The translations under genes and the position numbers were made by a program. Source: Malikia granosa (GTDB taxonomy: Bacteria > Pseudomonadota > Gammaproteobacteria > Burkholderiales > Burkholderiaceae_C). Taken from it: a stretch of 64,000 bases of DNA. Positions within the stretch are counted from its first letter, which is position 1, and each line of letters starts with the position of its first letter. Where the stretch lies: assembly GCF_002980595.1 (NCBI RefSeq), contig NZ_PVLQ01000012.1, forward strand, positions 62,001-126,000, written 5' to 3'. Under the pieces are notes generated by a model, which worked only from the letters and a program-made list of their open reading frames with translations, made no database searches and was not told where the DNA came from. Below are positions 51,527 through 58,912 of the stretch, piece after piece.

Positions 51527-51765
51527 ACTTTGGCGCCTAGCAGCTCGCGGGCTTGGTCGTGAATGCTGCCGCCTTCATGATCAAAGCTGGCGCATGGGTA
51601 GATACAGACAGCGCCGCCCGTGATCGGGTTGACGATGGCGAGCATGTCACCGCCGCCATAGTGCAGTACGTGGATCAGCTGCCCGTCGTGTTCGATGGTT
51701 TGCAGGTGCTCAGCTTCGGTGCGCAACTCAGCCAGCTCTGTCGTGTCTATGAAGTTCACTTGCAT
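51523..51765 (-). CDS. Small unrecognised protein of integrative element
   Basis: 80 residues: MQVNFIDTTELAELRTEAEH, then a Gly/His-rich centre (VLHYGGGDMLAIVNPITGG) and GAVCIYPCASFDHEGGSIHD with two cysteines. No family recognised. Overlaps the upstream gene by 10 bp and the downstream gene by 4 bp, so it is translated within the alpA operon. Confidence 0.65.
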   Translation of the reverse strand: MQVNFIDTTELAELRTEAEHLQTIEHDGQLIHVLHYGGGDMLAIVNPITGGAVCIYPCASFDHEGGSIHDQARELLGAKV

Positions 51766-51959
51766 TTCGACACTCCACAGCTGGACTTTTCCAGATTGCC
51801 CAGCGCCTGCAGGGTATTGGCAATCGCTTGGTTGATGCCCGTTTCAAGGGGGGAGTTTGGCCTCAGCTGCGCTTGAAGTTCGTATAGGCCACCTAGCCAA
51901 TCGGCAAGGTTGTGAGCCACACGGGCTTTGTGCATTGCGAGTTCATGCCGGGTCATCAT
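51756..51959 (-). CDS. Small helical protein of integrative element
   Basis: 67 residues, mostly helix-forming (HELAMHKARVAHNLADWLGG; LETGINQAIANTLQALGNLE) with a Cys-containing tail (SSCGVSKCK). The start ATGATG overlaps the alpA-like stop. No family recognised. Confidence 0.65.
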   Translation of the reverse strand: MMTRHELAMHKARVAHNLADWLGGLYELQAQLRPNSPLETGINQAIANTLQALGNLEKSSCGVSKCK

Positions 51960-52144
51960 GCGACCTCCTTGCGAGTGGCAAGCCATGCATCAAGGTCGGC
52001 TTTGAGGAAACCAACGGCTTTTTCAGCGAGACGCACGGCGGGGACAAAACGACCCTCACGGCGTAGGCGGTCAATGGTGGACAGAGAGAGTCCAGTCCGG
52101 GCAGGCGTATCGATGCGCCGGATGATCAGATTTTCGGTAGTCAT
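51956..52144 (-). CDS. AlpA-family DNA-binding regulator
   Basis: 62 residues. IIRRIDTPARTGLSLSTIDRL followed by GRFVPAVRLAEKAVGF and DLDAWL is the AlpA/MerR-type helix-turn-helix of integrative elements, which usually activate integrase/excision genes. It is the first gene of the four-gene operon, 86 bp downstream of the 225-residue gene. The likely targets are the promoters of this element. Confidence 0.85.
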   Translation of the reverse strand: MTTENLIIRRIDTPARTGLSLSTIDRLRREGRFVPAVRLAEKAVGFLKADLDAWLATRKEVA

Positions 52145-52230
52145 GAGTTCCCTTCAGGATTGGCGACTTCGGGTGATGTCGCCTGAGGCCGATTCTGAAG
52201 AGGGTGCCTGCGAATGAATAGCGCGGAAAA

Positions 52231-52908
52231 CTAGGGGAGGGGTTCAGTGTTGAAATTGTCCTGAAGCGGTTTACGCCCTCTTGCCTTGGGGGCGATCAAG
52301 CCAGCCTTGCGTAACTCGGGCCGTATGGTGTTGTCGAGTAGGCGCTCTGCCTCCGTCACAATCACTACACTAGCCCCGCGCGTAACGTTCACATTGCGGG
52401 TGAGGCTAGATGCGTAGTTCCTATCGGGATGTCCCAATGCAACCTGATAGGCATCGTAAGCCGCACGCTCCGCCTCCTCCTGGGAGGAGCCATTCGCACT
52501 GTGCATCTCGAAGGCGGCCAACGCCCTCTGTAGAGGTCTTTTGCTGTTGGGTCGTCCGTTTGGTTGGTGCCCCATGATGCGGCGTGCCAGCTTCGTTTCC
52601 TCGTCCCGTGCAGTGAGCGAACTGTCTGCGCGGCTAAGTACCGAGTCCAAAAAGTCAGCCAAAATAGTAATCATTTCGGGTGTGGGGTGACCTTGCCGGA
52701 GTACCTGCGCAAGCAGCTCGATGGCATCCAGCGCAAGGTCGTCGGAATGCGTGTCGAGCATCCAGGCATCGTCATTCAATAGCGCTCGATGCAGCAAGTT
52801 GAATCGTCTATTTCGCTGTTCCTCTCGGCTTACGACTTGGCCGTTCCTAAACTCGTCGAGGGTCGAAATCAGCGCATCAGACAGTTGTTGCTTGCCGATC
52901 TCTGTCAT
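52231..52908 (-). CDS. Unrecognised protein co-expressed with the integrase
   Basis: 225 residues, largely helical and hydrophilic, no signal peptide or membrane segment. Segments such as MTEIGKQQLSDALISTLDEF, SDDLALDAIELLAQVLRQG and RPLQRALAAFEMHSANG suggest a helical bundle, followed by a basic tail (KARGRKPLQD). No family recognised. Its start overlaps the integrase stop by 4 bp (ATGA), so it is made together with the integrase and may be an accessory recombination factor (inference). Confidence 0.7.
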   Translation of the reverse strand: MTEIGKQQLSDALISTLDEFRNGQVVSREEQRNRRFNLLHRALLNDDAWMLDTHSDDLALDAIELLAQVLRQGHPTPEMITILADFLDSVLSRADSSLTARDEETKLARRIMGHQPNGRPNSKRPLQRALAAFEMHSANGSSQEEAERAAYDAYQVALGHPDRNYASSLTRNVNVTRGASVVIVTEAERLLDNTIRPELRKAGLIAPKARGRKPLQDNFNTEPLP

Positions 52909-54140
52909 GCGGCCTCCCGGCGGATGGGCACTACGTCAGCGGTAGTCGTCGGCTGGGTTTGGGTGAAGTCAGCCCACGCCTGCATCATGGAGCGACGGTG
53001 GTCGATCATATCGAGCCGGCGGTAGCTAGCCTCCACACCCTTGACGGTGTGCGCGAGAGCCATCTCCGCGACCTCATGCGGGTAGGCTGTACGTTCTGAT
53101 GCCCAATCCCGGAAGCTGGACCGTAGGCCGTGAGGCACCTCACTGCGGCCCATGCGTCGCATAACGGCTGTGAGGCTCATGTCGGAAAGGGCTCCTCCAC
53201 GCGGGGCCGTGAACACGTGCTCCGAGCCCTCGACCTGGGGTAAGGCCCGGAGCAGATCCAGTGCTTGCATGGACAGGGGAACTCGGTGTTCCTTGCCAGC
53301 CTTCATGCGCGCGGCCGGGACGGTCCACACAGCGGCCTTCAGGTCAATTTCCGACCAGACGGCACCCCGGACTTCGCCGGAACGCGCAGCGGTCAACATG
53401 GCGAATTCGAGTGCGCGGGCTGCAGTGCCGTGCATGGCTCTGAGGTCTTCAGAGAAAGCAAATACTTCGTCTAGCGGTACAGCCGGGAAATGTTCCACCT
53501 TCTTGAGCTTCGTTGGATTGGGTAGTCGCTTGTCCAGTAGTCCACGCCAGCGAGCTGGGTTATCGCCTTGGCGGAAACCGCCTGCTGCGGCCCAGTCCAG
53601 TACGTTTTCAATCCGGCCTCTCAGGCGGGTAGCTGTTTCTGTCTTGGTGGTCCAGATCGGTTCAAGGATGGCTTCGACGTGCTGCTGTGCAATTAGGCGA
53701 ATGTCCAGATTGCCGATCACGGGATAGGCATATGTTTCAAGGCTGGCGCGCCACTGTGCAGGGGATTTGGTGTTTTTCCATTCCGGGGATTTGGCCTTGA
53801 TGAACCGCTCGGCCGCCTCTGCAAAGGTAAGGGTTGCAGCTTGCTCGGCGCGGATGCGCGCCTTTGCTGCAGTACGTTCTTGAACGGGGTTTCTTCCCTC
53901 GGCAATCTGCTGGCGCAGTTCTCCGGCTTTCTGGCGTGCTTGCGCCAGACTCACGCCAGGGAAGGCACCTAGCCCGATATCGTGCCGGGTGTTGCCGATC
54001 TTGATGCGTAGTACCCAGCTGCGAGCGCCAGTAGGGGTGACTTGCAGCGCCAGCCCGGCTACTCCGCCGACCGACCAGTGGCCGGGCTCGATCAGGCGTT
54101 GAACTTCGATGGCACTAAGTGATTTTGCTAGCTTGGGCAT
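52905..54140 (-). CDS. int: Tyrosine recombinase (P4-type integrase)
   Basis: 411 residues. The N-terminal DUF4102-type arm-binding domain (about 1-90, KSLSAIEVQRLIEPGHWSVGG, RIKIGNTRHDIGLGAFPGVSL) is followed by a core-binding domain and the catalytic domain with Arg253 (ARSGEVRG), His337 and Arg340 (HGLR), His364 (LAHTV) and nucleophile Tyr373 (EASYRR). All catalytic residues are present, so it should be active. The gene lies at the end of the element away from the tRNA, 180 bp from the right att copy. Confidence 0.95.
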   Translation of the reverse strand: MPKLAKSLSAIEVQRLIEPGHWSVGGVAGLALQVTPTGARSWVLRIKIGNTRHDIGLGAFPGVSLAQARQKAGELRQQIAEGRNPVQERTAAKARIRAEQAATLTFAEAAERFIKAKSPEWKNTKSPAQWRASLETYAYPVIGNLDIRLIAQQHVEAILEPIWTTKTETATRLRGRIENVLDWAAAGGFRQGDNPARWRGLLDKRLPNPTKLKKVEHFPAVPLDEVFAFSEDLRAMHGTAARALEFAMLTAARSGEVRGAVWSEIDLKAAVWTVPAARMKAGKEHRVPLSMQALDLLRALPQVEGSEHVFTAPRGGALSDMSLTAVMRRMGRSEVPHGLRSSFRDWASERTAYPHEVAEMALAHTVKGVEASYRRLDMIDHRRSMMQAWADFTQTQPTTTADVVPIRREAA

Positions 54141-54170
54141 GAGTGAAATTTCTATGTGTCCTGTTGGCTA

Positions 54171-54191
54171 CCCAACATACGACCCAACATA
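54171..54191 (+). repeat. Right-arm repeat CCCAACAT-N3-ACCCAACATA
   Basis: Counterpart of 50296-50316. Located between the integrase start and the right att copy, 130 bp from the latter. It may bind integrase and also control the int promoter. Confidence 0.55.
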
Positions 54192-54320
54192 GATTTTGCA
54201 CTCTGATGACTCCTCGTGAGTCGAGTTGAGTGGAGAAATTTTATTTAATTCAATGAAATCAAGTGCTTGCTTATGTCTCTTGGGTGTTCTTGAGGTCCCG
54301 GGAATGCTATATATAGGGGA

Positions 54321-54376
54321 CTCCCGCTCCGCCAAGATGAAGCCCAAGTGATTGATTCACTTGGGCTTTTTTCTTG
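54321..54376 (+). repeat. Right attachment-site copy (56-bp direct repeat)
   Basis: Identical to 50227-50282; includes only the last 14 nt of the tRNA plus its terminator hairpin (54340-54372). Confidence 0.9.
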
Positions 54377-54430
54377 CCCTTCGGGGTCTGGGTCGTGCGT
54401 CCGCATCAATGCCGCGGGCAGAATATTGTC

Positions 54431-55702
54431 ATGAGCATCAGTGTTCCAAGCTTGCTGATGGCGTTCATCGTGATGAGCGCCACCCTGGTGTTTCCGGTCG
54501 CGCTGGTGCCGTTGCGCCGACATCCCGAATTGCGCCTCTGGGCCTGGGCGCTCGGGGTCAATACCCTGGCCTATGTATTGTTCGTGCTGCGCGGCCAGGT
54601 CAACGACCTGTTGTCGGTGGTGCTGGCTAATGTCACGCAGGCGCTGGCGCTGGCACTGTTCTATCGGGGCATCTGTCATTTCCAGAAGCGCCAGCCGTCG
54701 CGCTGGATCACCGTCGCGCCGCTGCTGCTGATCGGCGCGAGCTTTCCCTTCCTGCTCGACCAGCTGCCGGCGCGCGTCATGCTGGCCTGTTCGGTCTATG
54801 CCCTGCAATCGCTGGCCTGCGTCGTCATCCTGGTCCGGCGCCGGGCGCAGACCGCCGGCCGGGGCCAGTACCTGCTGATAGTCGGTTTCGCCCTGGCGAC
54901 GCTGGTCTCGCTGCTGCGCGTCGGCGCCGCCGTGGGCGGGCAGATGGAGCTGCTGGCCATCCTGTTGACCAGTCCCCTGCAGATCATGACGCCGCTGCTG
55001 ATGATCGTCGCGCTGATCCTGTTCGGCACCGGCCTGGCGCTGATGGTCCATGAGCGCAACGAGTCGCGGCTGGCGCGCCAGCGCCGCTTGCTGGAGCGCA
55101 AGAACCGGCTGCTGCAGCAGTATTCGGCCAAGCTCGAGGCGGCCAACCACCGCCTGACCGAGCTGTCGATCACCGATGGCCTGACCAGCCTGGGCAACCG
55201 CCGGCATTTCGACCAGGTGCTGCGTACCGAATGGGAGCGGGCCCGGCGCAGCGGCAAGTCGCTCGCGCTGCTGCTGATCGACATCGATTGCTTCAAGGAC
55301 TACAACGACTGCTACGGCCATCAGGCCGGCGACGACTGCCTGGTGCAGGTTGCCGCCGCATTGCGTGCCAATCTCGGGCGCAGGGGCGATCTCGCGGCGC
55401 GCTATGGTGGCGAGGAGTTCGTCGTCGTGGCGGTCGATGCCGATCTCGAGCAGGCCCACCAGCTCGCCCAGGTCATCTGCCAGGCTGTCGCGGCGCGGGC
55501 GCTGGCCCATGTCCGTTCGCCTTACGGTCAGGTCACGGCCAGTATCGGGGTCGCCGCCCTCGTGCCGTCCGTTGACCTGGCGGGTGCTCCCGAGCTGCTG
55601 GTCCGGCGGGCCGATGCGGCGCTCTATCGCGCCAAGGCCGAGGGGCGCAACTGCGTCAGGCTGTGCGACTCGATGTCGGCTGGCCAGCTGGTGCCGTCAT
55701 GA
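54431..55702 (+). CDS. Membrane diguanylate cyclase (GGDEF)
   Basis: 423 residues. About six hydrophobic segments fill residues 1-205 and a coiled coil follows (RLLERKNRLLQQYSAKLEAANHRL). The GGDEF domain has SITDGLTSLGNRRHFD, the active-site GGEEF in ARYGGEEFVVV, and an upstream RxxD inhibitory site (RRGD) five residues before GGEEF. It should make cyclic di-GMP with product inhibition. The start at 54431 is 54 bp after the right att copy, whose terminator now lies immediately upstream. Confidence 0.92.
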   Translation: MSISVPSLLMAFIVMSATLVFPVALVPLRRHPELRLWAWALGVNTLAYVLFVLRGQVNDLLSVVLANVTQALALALFYRGICHFQKRQPSRWITVAPLLLIGASFPFLLDQLPARVMLACSVYALQSLACVVILVRRRAQTAGRGQYLLIVGFALATLVSLLRVGAAVGGQMELLAILLTSPLQIMTPLLMIVALILFGTGLALMVHERNESRLARQRRLLERKNRLLQQYSAKLEAANHRLTELSITDGLTSLGNRRHFDQVLRTEWERARRSGKSLALLLIDIDCFKDYNDCYGHQAGDDCLVQVAAALRANLGRRGDLAARYGGEEFVVVAVDADLEQAHQLAQVICQAVAARALAHVRSPYGQVTASIGVAALVPSVDLAGAPELLVRRADAALYRAKAEGRNCVRLCDSMSAGQLVPS

Positions 55703-55723
55703 AGCCGCCGCCCGGGAGGGGGT

Positions 55724-55930
55724 TCAGCTTTCGTCGCTGTCGAGGAACTCGGACAGGCGATGGTTCAGTCCGCCCCAGACACTGACGCTGGCAAAGTATT
55801 CGGCTTCGGCGCTTTCCCTGGTCGTGGCGTTGTCGCCGGCGTGCGCTGTCTTGCGGCTGCGACGGACCAGCGGTTGCAGCTTCCATACGGTCTTCTGGCT
55901 TGCGGCGGTTCTGCGGTGCGGCTGATTCAT
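55724..55930 (-). CDS. Small hypothetical protein
   Basis: 68 residues from the ATG at 55930: a basic N-terminus (MNQPHRRTAASQKTVWKLQP, RRSRKTAH) and a more ordered C-terminus (AEYFASVSVWGGLNHRLSEF). No family recognised. It fills the space between the convergent cyclase gene and tRNA-Ser(CGA) and has no strong ribosome site, so it is uncertain that it is expressed. Confidence 0.45.
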   Translation of the reverse strand: MNQPHRRTAASQKTVWKLQPLVRRSRKTAHAGDNATTRESAEAEYFASVSVWGGLNHRLSEFLDSDES

Positions 55931-56034
55931 GGCGGCTCTGGGTCTTGGTGCGTGTGGGTCGGGGGGAGTCTGTGCTGGGCCCATCTGGTCGATTGTCCCG
56001 CATCCCCGTGGCGCCTGGGTGGCAGGCAAAAAGC

Positions 56035-56062
56035 AAAAAAGCCAGCATTTCTGCTGGCTTTT
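56035..56062 (-). terminator. Terminator after tRNA-Ser(CGA)
   Basis: AAAAGCCAGCA pairs with TGCTGGCTTTT around a 4-nt loop (TTTC on the plus strand). On the minus strand it follows the tRNA by about 25 bp and ends in a T-run (AAAAAA on the plus strand). Confidence 0.85.
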
Positions 56063-56085
56063 CCGGGCTATCTGGCCCTTGAATT

Positions 56086-56177
56086 TGGCGGAGAGATAGG
56101 GATTCGAACCCTAGATACGGTATGAACCGTATACCGGATTTCGAGTCCGGCGCATTCGACCACTCTGCCATCTCTCC
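56086..56177 (-). tRNA. tRNA-Ser(CGA)
   Basis: 92 nt including CCA. GGAGAGA/TCTCTCC acceptor, anticodon loop CTCGAAA (anticodon CGA, serine), long variable arm TACGGTTCATACCGTA and T loop TTCGAAT. Confidence 0.95.
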
Positions 56178-56217
56178 GTGTCGAAGCCATTATTCTAGCA
56201 GCATTTCCGGCCGCTTT

Positions 56218-57513
56218 TCAAGCGGCTTCGCGCAGAATCTGCAAGGCCGCGTCGGCGTCGGCCGCGCTGGCGCCATCGGCCAGGCTGGCCAGCGCGTGCA
56301 GCGCGGGGCTGGCGCTCCAGCCCTGGGCCTTGAGCTGGGCAATGGCCTCGCCGCATTGCTTGGGCGAGGCATGGCCCAGGCTCTGCAGCAGCAGGCGGCC
56401 CTTGGCATCGGCGAGCTTGAAGTAGAACTGGCCGTCCTTCTCGCGGTACTGCTTGAAAGTCGGCAGCGTTGCCTTGTCGGCCTTGGCCTTGGTCTCGACG
56501 GCAGCCTGCAGCGGGCGCAGGCCGACCGCGTGGCGCAGCCGGGCGGCAAACGGGGTCGCGATCGCGCGCGCCTTGACGGCGCCCGCCTGCAGCAGCGCCT
56601 CGACCCGCTCCGGGTGGGCCATCAGCTCGTCGTAAGTGGCGCGCATCGGGGCGATCTCGGCGTCGATGCGCTCGAACAGGCGCTGCTTGGCGTCGCCCCA
56701 GGCGATGCCGTCGGCATAGGCCTGGGCGAAGGCGGCGGTTTCCTCGGGCGTGGCGAAGGCCTGGTAGATCTGGAACAGCGCCGAGCCTTCGGTGTCCTTG
56801 GGCTCGCCGGGCGCCCTCGAGTCGGTCACGATGCCCATGATGAGCTTTTTCAGCTGCTCGCGCGGCACGAACAGCGGGATCGTGTTGTCGTAGCTCTTGC
56901 TCATCTTGCGGCCGTCGAGGCCGGGCAGGGTAGCGACCGATTCCTCGATCGCCGCTTCCGGCAGCATGAAATGCTCGCCGTACTGGTGGTTGAAGCTCGA
57001 GGCGATGTCGCGCGCCATCTCGATATGCTGGATCTGGTCGCGGCCCACCGGCACCTGCTGCGCGTTGAACAGCAGGATGTCGGCTGCCATCAGCACCGGG
57101 TACATGAACAGGCCGGCGGTCACGCCTTCGTCCGGCTCGGCACCCGCCGCCGCGTTGCGGTCCAGCATCGCCTTGTAGGCATGGGCCCGGTTCAGCAGTC
57201 CCTTGCCGGTCATGCAGGTCAGCAGCCAGGTCAGTTCGGTGATCTCGGGGATGTCGGACTGGCGGTAGAAGGTGACTTGCTCCGGGTCGAGGCCGCAGGC
57301 GATCCAGGTCGCGGCGATCTCCAGCGTCGAGCGCTGCACGCGCGCCGGGTCGCCGGTCTTGATCAGCGCGTGGTAGTCGGCCAGGAACATGAAGCTCTCG
57401 GTGTTGGGCAGGCGGCTGGCGCGCACGGTCGGGCGCACGGCGCCGACGTAGTTGCCGAGATGGGGGGTGCCCGAGGTGGTGATGCCGGTGAGGACGCGCA
57501 GGGGAGAGCTCAT
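56218..57513 (-). CDS. trpS: Tryptophanyl-tRNA synthetase with C-terminal extension
   Basis: 431 residues, about 90 longer than compact bacterial TrpRS. The catalytic part has TSGTPHLGNY (HIGH), MYPVLMAADIL, VGRDQ and GRKMSKSYDN (KMSKS). The extension includes DGQFYFKLADAKGRLLLQSL and HASPKQCGEAIAQLKAQG, which resemble the DUF1508 (YegP-like) fold repeat, followed by a short helical tail. The start at 57513 follows GAGGG. The tail may help bind tRNA or dimerise (inference). Confidence 0.92.
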   Translation of the reverse strand: MSSPLRVLTGITTSGTPHLGNYVGAVRPTVRASRLPNTESFMFLADYHALIKTGDPARVQRSTLEIAATWIACGLDPEQVTFYRQSDIPEITELTWLLTCMTGKGLLNRAHAYKAMLDRNAAAGAEPDEGVTAGLFMYPVLMAADILLFNAQQVPVGRDQIQHIEMARDIASSFNHQYGEHFMLPEAAIEESVATLPGLDGRKMSKSYDNTIPLFVPREQLKKLIMGIVTDSRAPGEPKDTEGSALFQIYQAFATPEETAAFAQAYADGIAWGDAKQRLFERIDAEIAPMRATYDELMAHPERVEALLQAGAVKARAIATPFAARLRHAVGLRPLQAAVETKAKADKATLPTFKQYREKDGQFYFKLADAKGRLLLQSLGHASPKQCGEAIAQLKAQGWSASPALHALASLADGASAADADAALQILREAA

Positions 57514-57554
57514 GTGAGGGAAGACGGGTGCTTGGAACGAAAAAGATGGCCGGA

Positions 57555-58223
57555 TCAGAGCAGCAGCCAGCGCAGCGGACTGAGCAGCAGTCCGATCGCG
57601 ATCTTGCTCAGCGCGATCAAGGGCTCGAGCCAGAGGCTGCCGACGATGCCGCTGATGACCAGCGCCATCACGATGAAGAAGCCCCAGGGCTCGATGCGCG
57701 AGACCGCGACCGCCTGCTTCCAGGGCAGCAGGCCGACCAGGATGCGGCCGCCGTCGAGCGGCGGCAGCGGGAACAGGTTGAAGGCGAACATCACCAGGTT
57801 GACGCTGACGCCGGCCATGCACATGCCGAGGAAGAAGCGCTCTTGCAAGCCCAGGCCATGCAACAGCAGCAACAAGGCGCCCCAGGCCAGGGCCTGCAGG
57901 AAGTTGGAGCCCGGTCCGGCCAGCGCGACCCAGATCATGTCGCGCTTGGGATTGCGCAGTCGGCCGAAGTTGACCGGCACCGGCTTGGCATAGCCGAACA
58001 GGAAGTGGCCGCCAGTCGCGAAATACAGAATCAGCGGCATCAGGATGGTGCCGACCGGATCGATATGCCTGGCAGGGTTCAAGGTCACCCGCCCCTGGCT
58101 CCAGGCCGTGTTGTCGCCGAAATGGCGCGCCGCATAGCCGTGCGCCGCCTCGTGCACGGTGATGGCGAACAGCACCGGCAGGGCGTAGATGGCAACGGTC
58201 TGGATGATTTGGGCGAAGTCCAT
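57555..58223 (-). CDS. Site-2-protease-like M50 zinc metalloprotease
   Basis: 222 residues, about five to six membrane helices. The zinc motif HEAAH lies in the first helix (AITVHEAAHGYAARHFGD) and the third ligand in LFPLPPLDGGRIL. This is the small S2P group common in proteobacteria, with unknown substrates. It lies 41 bp upstream of trpS in the same direction and 22 bp downstream of the Sua5-type gene. Confidence 0.9.
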   Translation of the reverse strand: MDFAQIIQTVAIYALPVLFAITVHEAAHGYAARHFGDNTAWSQGRVTLNPARHIDPVGTILMPLILYFATGGHFLFGYAKPVPVNFGRLRNPKRDMIWVALAGPGSNFLQALAWGALLLLLHGLGLQERFFLGMCMAGVSVNLVMFAFNLFPLPPLDGGRILVGLLPWKQAVAVSRIEPWGFFIVMALVISGIVGSLWLEPLIALSKIAIGLLLSPLRWLLL

Positions 58224-58245
58224 GGGGCTATTGTCGCAGCAGGGT

Positions 58246-58878
58246 TCAGAGGCCGAGCGCGGCCAGCTTGCCGCGACCCAGCCGGATCACCGCGGGCTCC
58301 TCGCCTGCGCCCATCGGGGTCAGGTCGATCACGGTGGTCGGCTCGAGCGAGCAGGCGCCGGCATCGATCACGGCGGCCAGCTCCGGCAGGCGTTCGCGGA
58401 TCTCCTGCGGGTCGTTCAGCGCCTCGTCCGCGCCGGGCGGGATCAGCGTGCTGGCCAGCAGCGGCGCACCGTGCAGCGCGAGCAGGTCCTGCAGTACCCG
58501 GTGCTCGGGCACGCGCAGGCCTATGGTCTTGCGCGAGGGGTGGCTGACGCGCCGCGGCACTTCCTTGCTCGCTTCGAGGATGAAGGTGTAGGGACCGGGG
58601 GTGCCGAGCTTGAGCAGCCGGTACTGCCGGTTGTCGACCCGCGCATAGCTGGCGAGCTCGCTGAGGTCGCGGCACAGCAGCGCCAGCTGGTGCTTGTCAT
58701 CGACGCCGCGGATGCGGCGCAGCCGCTCGACCGCCGACTTGTCGTCGAGGTGGCAGACCAGCGAGTAGCTGGAGTCGGTGGGCACGGCGAGCACGCCGCC
58801 CTTTTCCAGCAATTGCACCGCCTGCTTGAGCAGTCTGGCTTGCGGGTTCTCGGGGTGGACTTCGAAATACTGTGACAT
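58246..58878 (-). CDS. YciO/Sua5/YrdC-family protein (threonylcarbamoyl-AMP synthase type)
   Basis: 210 residues. GGVLAVPTDSSYSLVCHLDD, LRRIRGVDDKHQLALLCRDLS, PGPYTFILEASKEVPRR and RKTIGLRVPEHRVLQDLL match the YrdC fold in its YciO variant. TsaC proteins make threonylcarbamoyl-AMP for tRNA t6A; YciO paralogues have a less certain role. The KxR/SxN features distinguishing them cannot be resolved with confidence, so no symbol is assigned. Confidence 0.85.
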   Translation of the reverse strand: MSQYFEVHPENPQARLLKQAVQLLEKGGVLAVPTDSSYSLVCHLDDKSAVERLRRIRGVDDKHQLALLCRDLSELASYARVDNRQYRLLKLGTPGPYTFILEASKEVPRRVSHPSRKTIGLRVPEHRVLQDLLALHGAPLLASTLIPPGADEALNDPQEIRERLPELAAVIDAGACSLEPTTVIDLTPMGAGEEPAVIRLGRGKLAALGL

Positions 58879-58912
58879 CTGGCGATTGTCCCATCTTGGG
58901 CGCTGGTCCGCA

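Larger units (their letters stand above)
50227..54376. mobile_element. Small integrative element at tRNA-Ser(GCT)
   Basis: Bounded by 56-bp perfect direct repeats. Six genes, all on the minus strand, in two coupled groups: int plus a 225-residue protein, and alpA-like plus three small or unknown proteins. Base composition is visibly less GC-rich than the flanks. No capsid, portal, replication-initiation, relaxase or recognised defence gene is seen, so it is probably mobilised by its own integrase or by a helper phage or element. Both arms carry the repeat CCCAACAT-N3-ACCCAACATA. Confidence 0.88.

Noticed and set aside
50283-54320. A prophage or conjugative element
   Set aside because: No capsid, tail, terminase, lysis, relaxase or type IV secretion genes; only integrase, an AlpA-like regulator and unknown proteins.
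50283-54320. A recognised anti-phage defence system in the element
   Set aside because: None of the unknown proteins shows a nuclease, helicase, toxin, TIR, reverse transcriptase or membrane-effector motif that I can see.
54245-55510. A 421-codon minus-strand frame opposite the diguanylate cyclase
   Set aside because: It is a Gln/Arg/Asp-rich shadow of the cyclase gene, which has clear membrane helices and GGDEF motifs.
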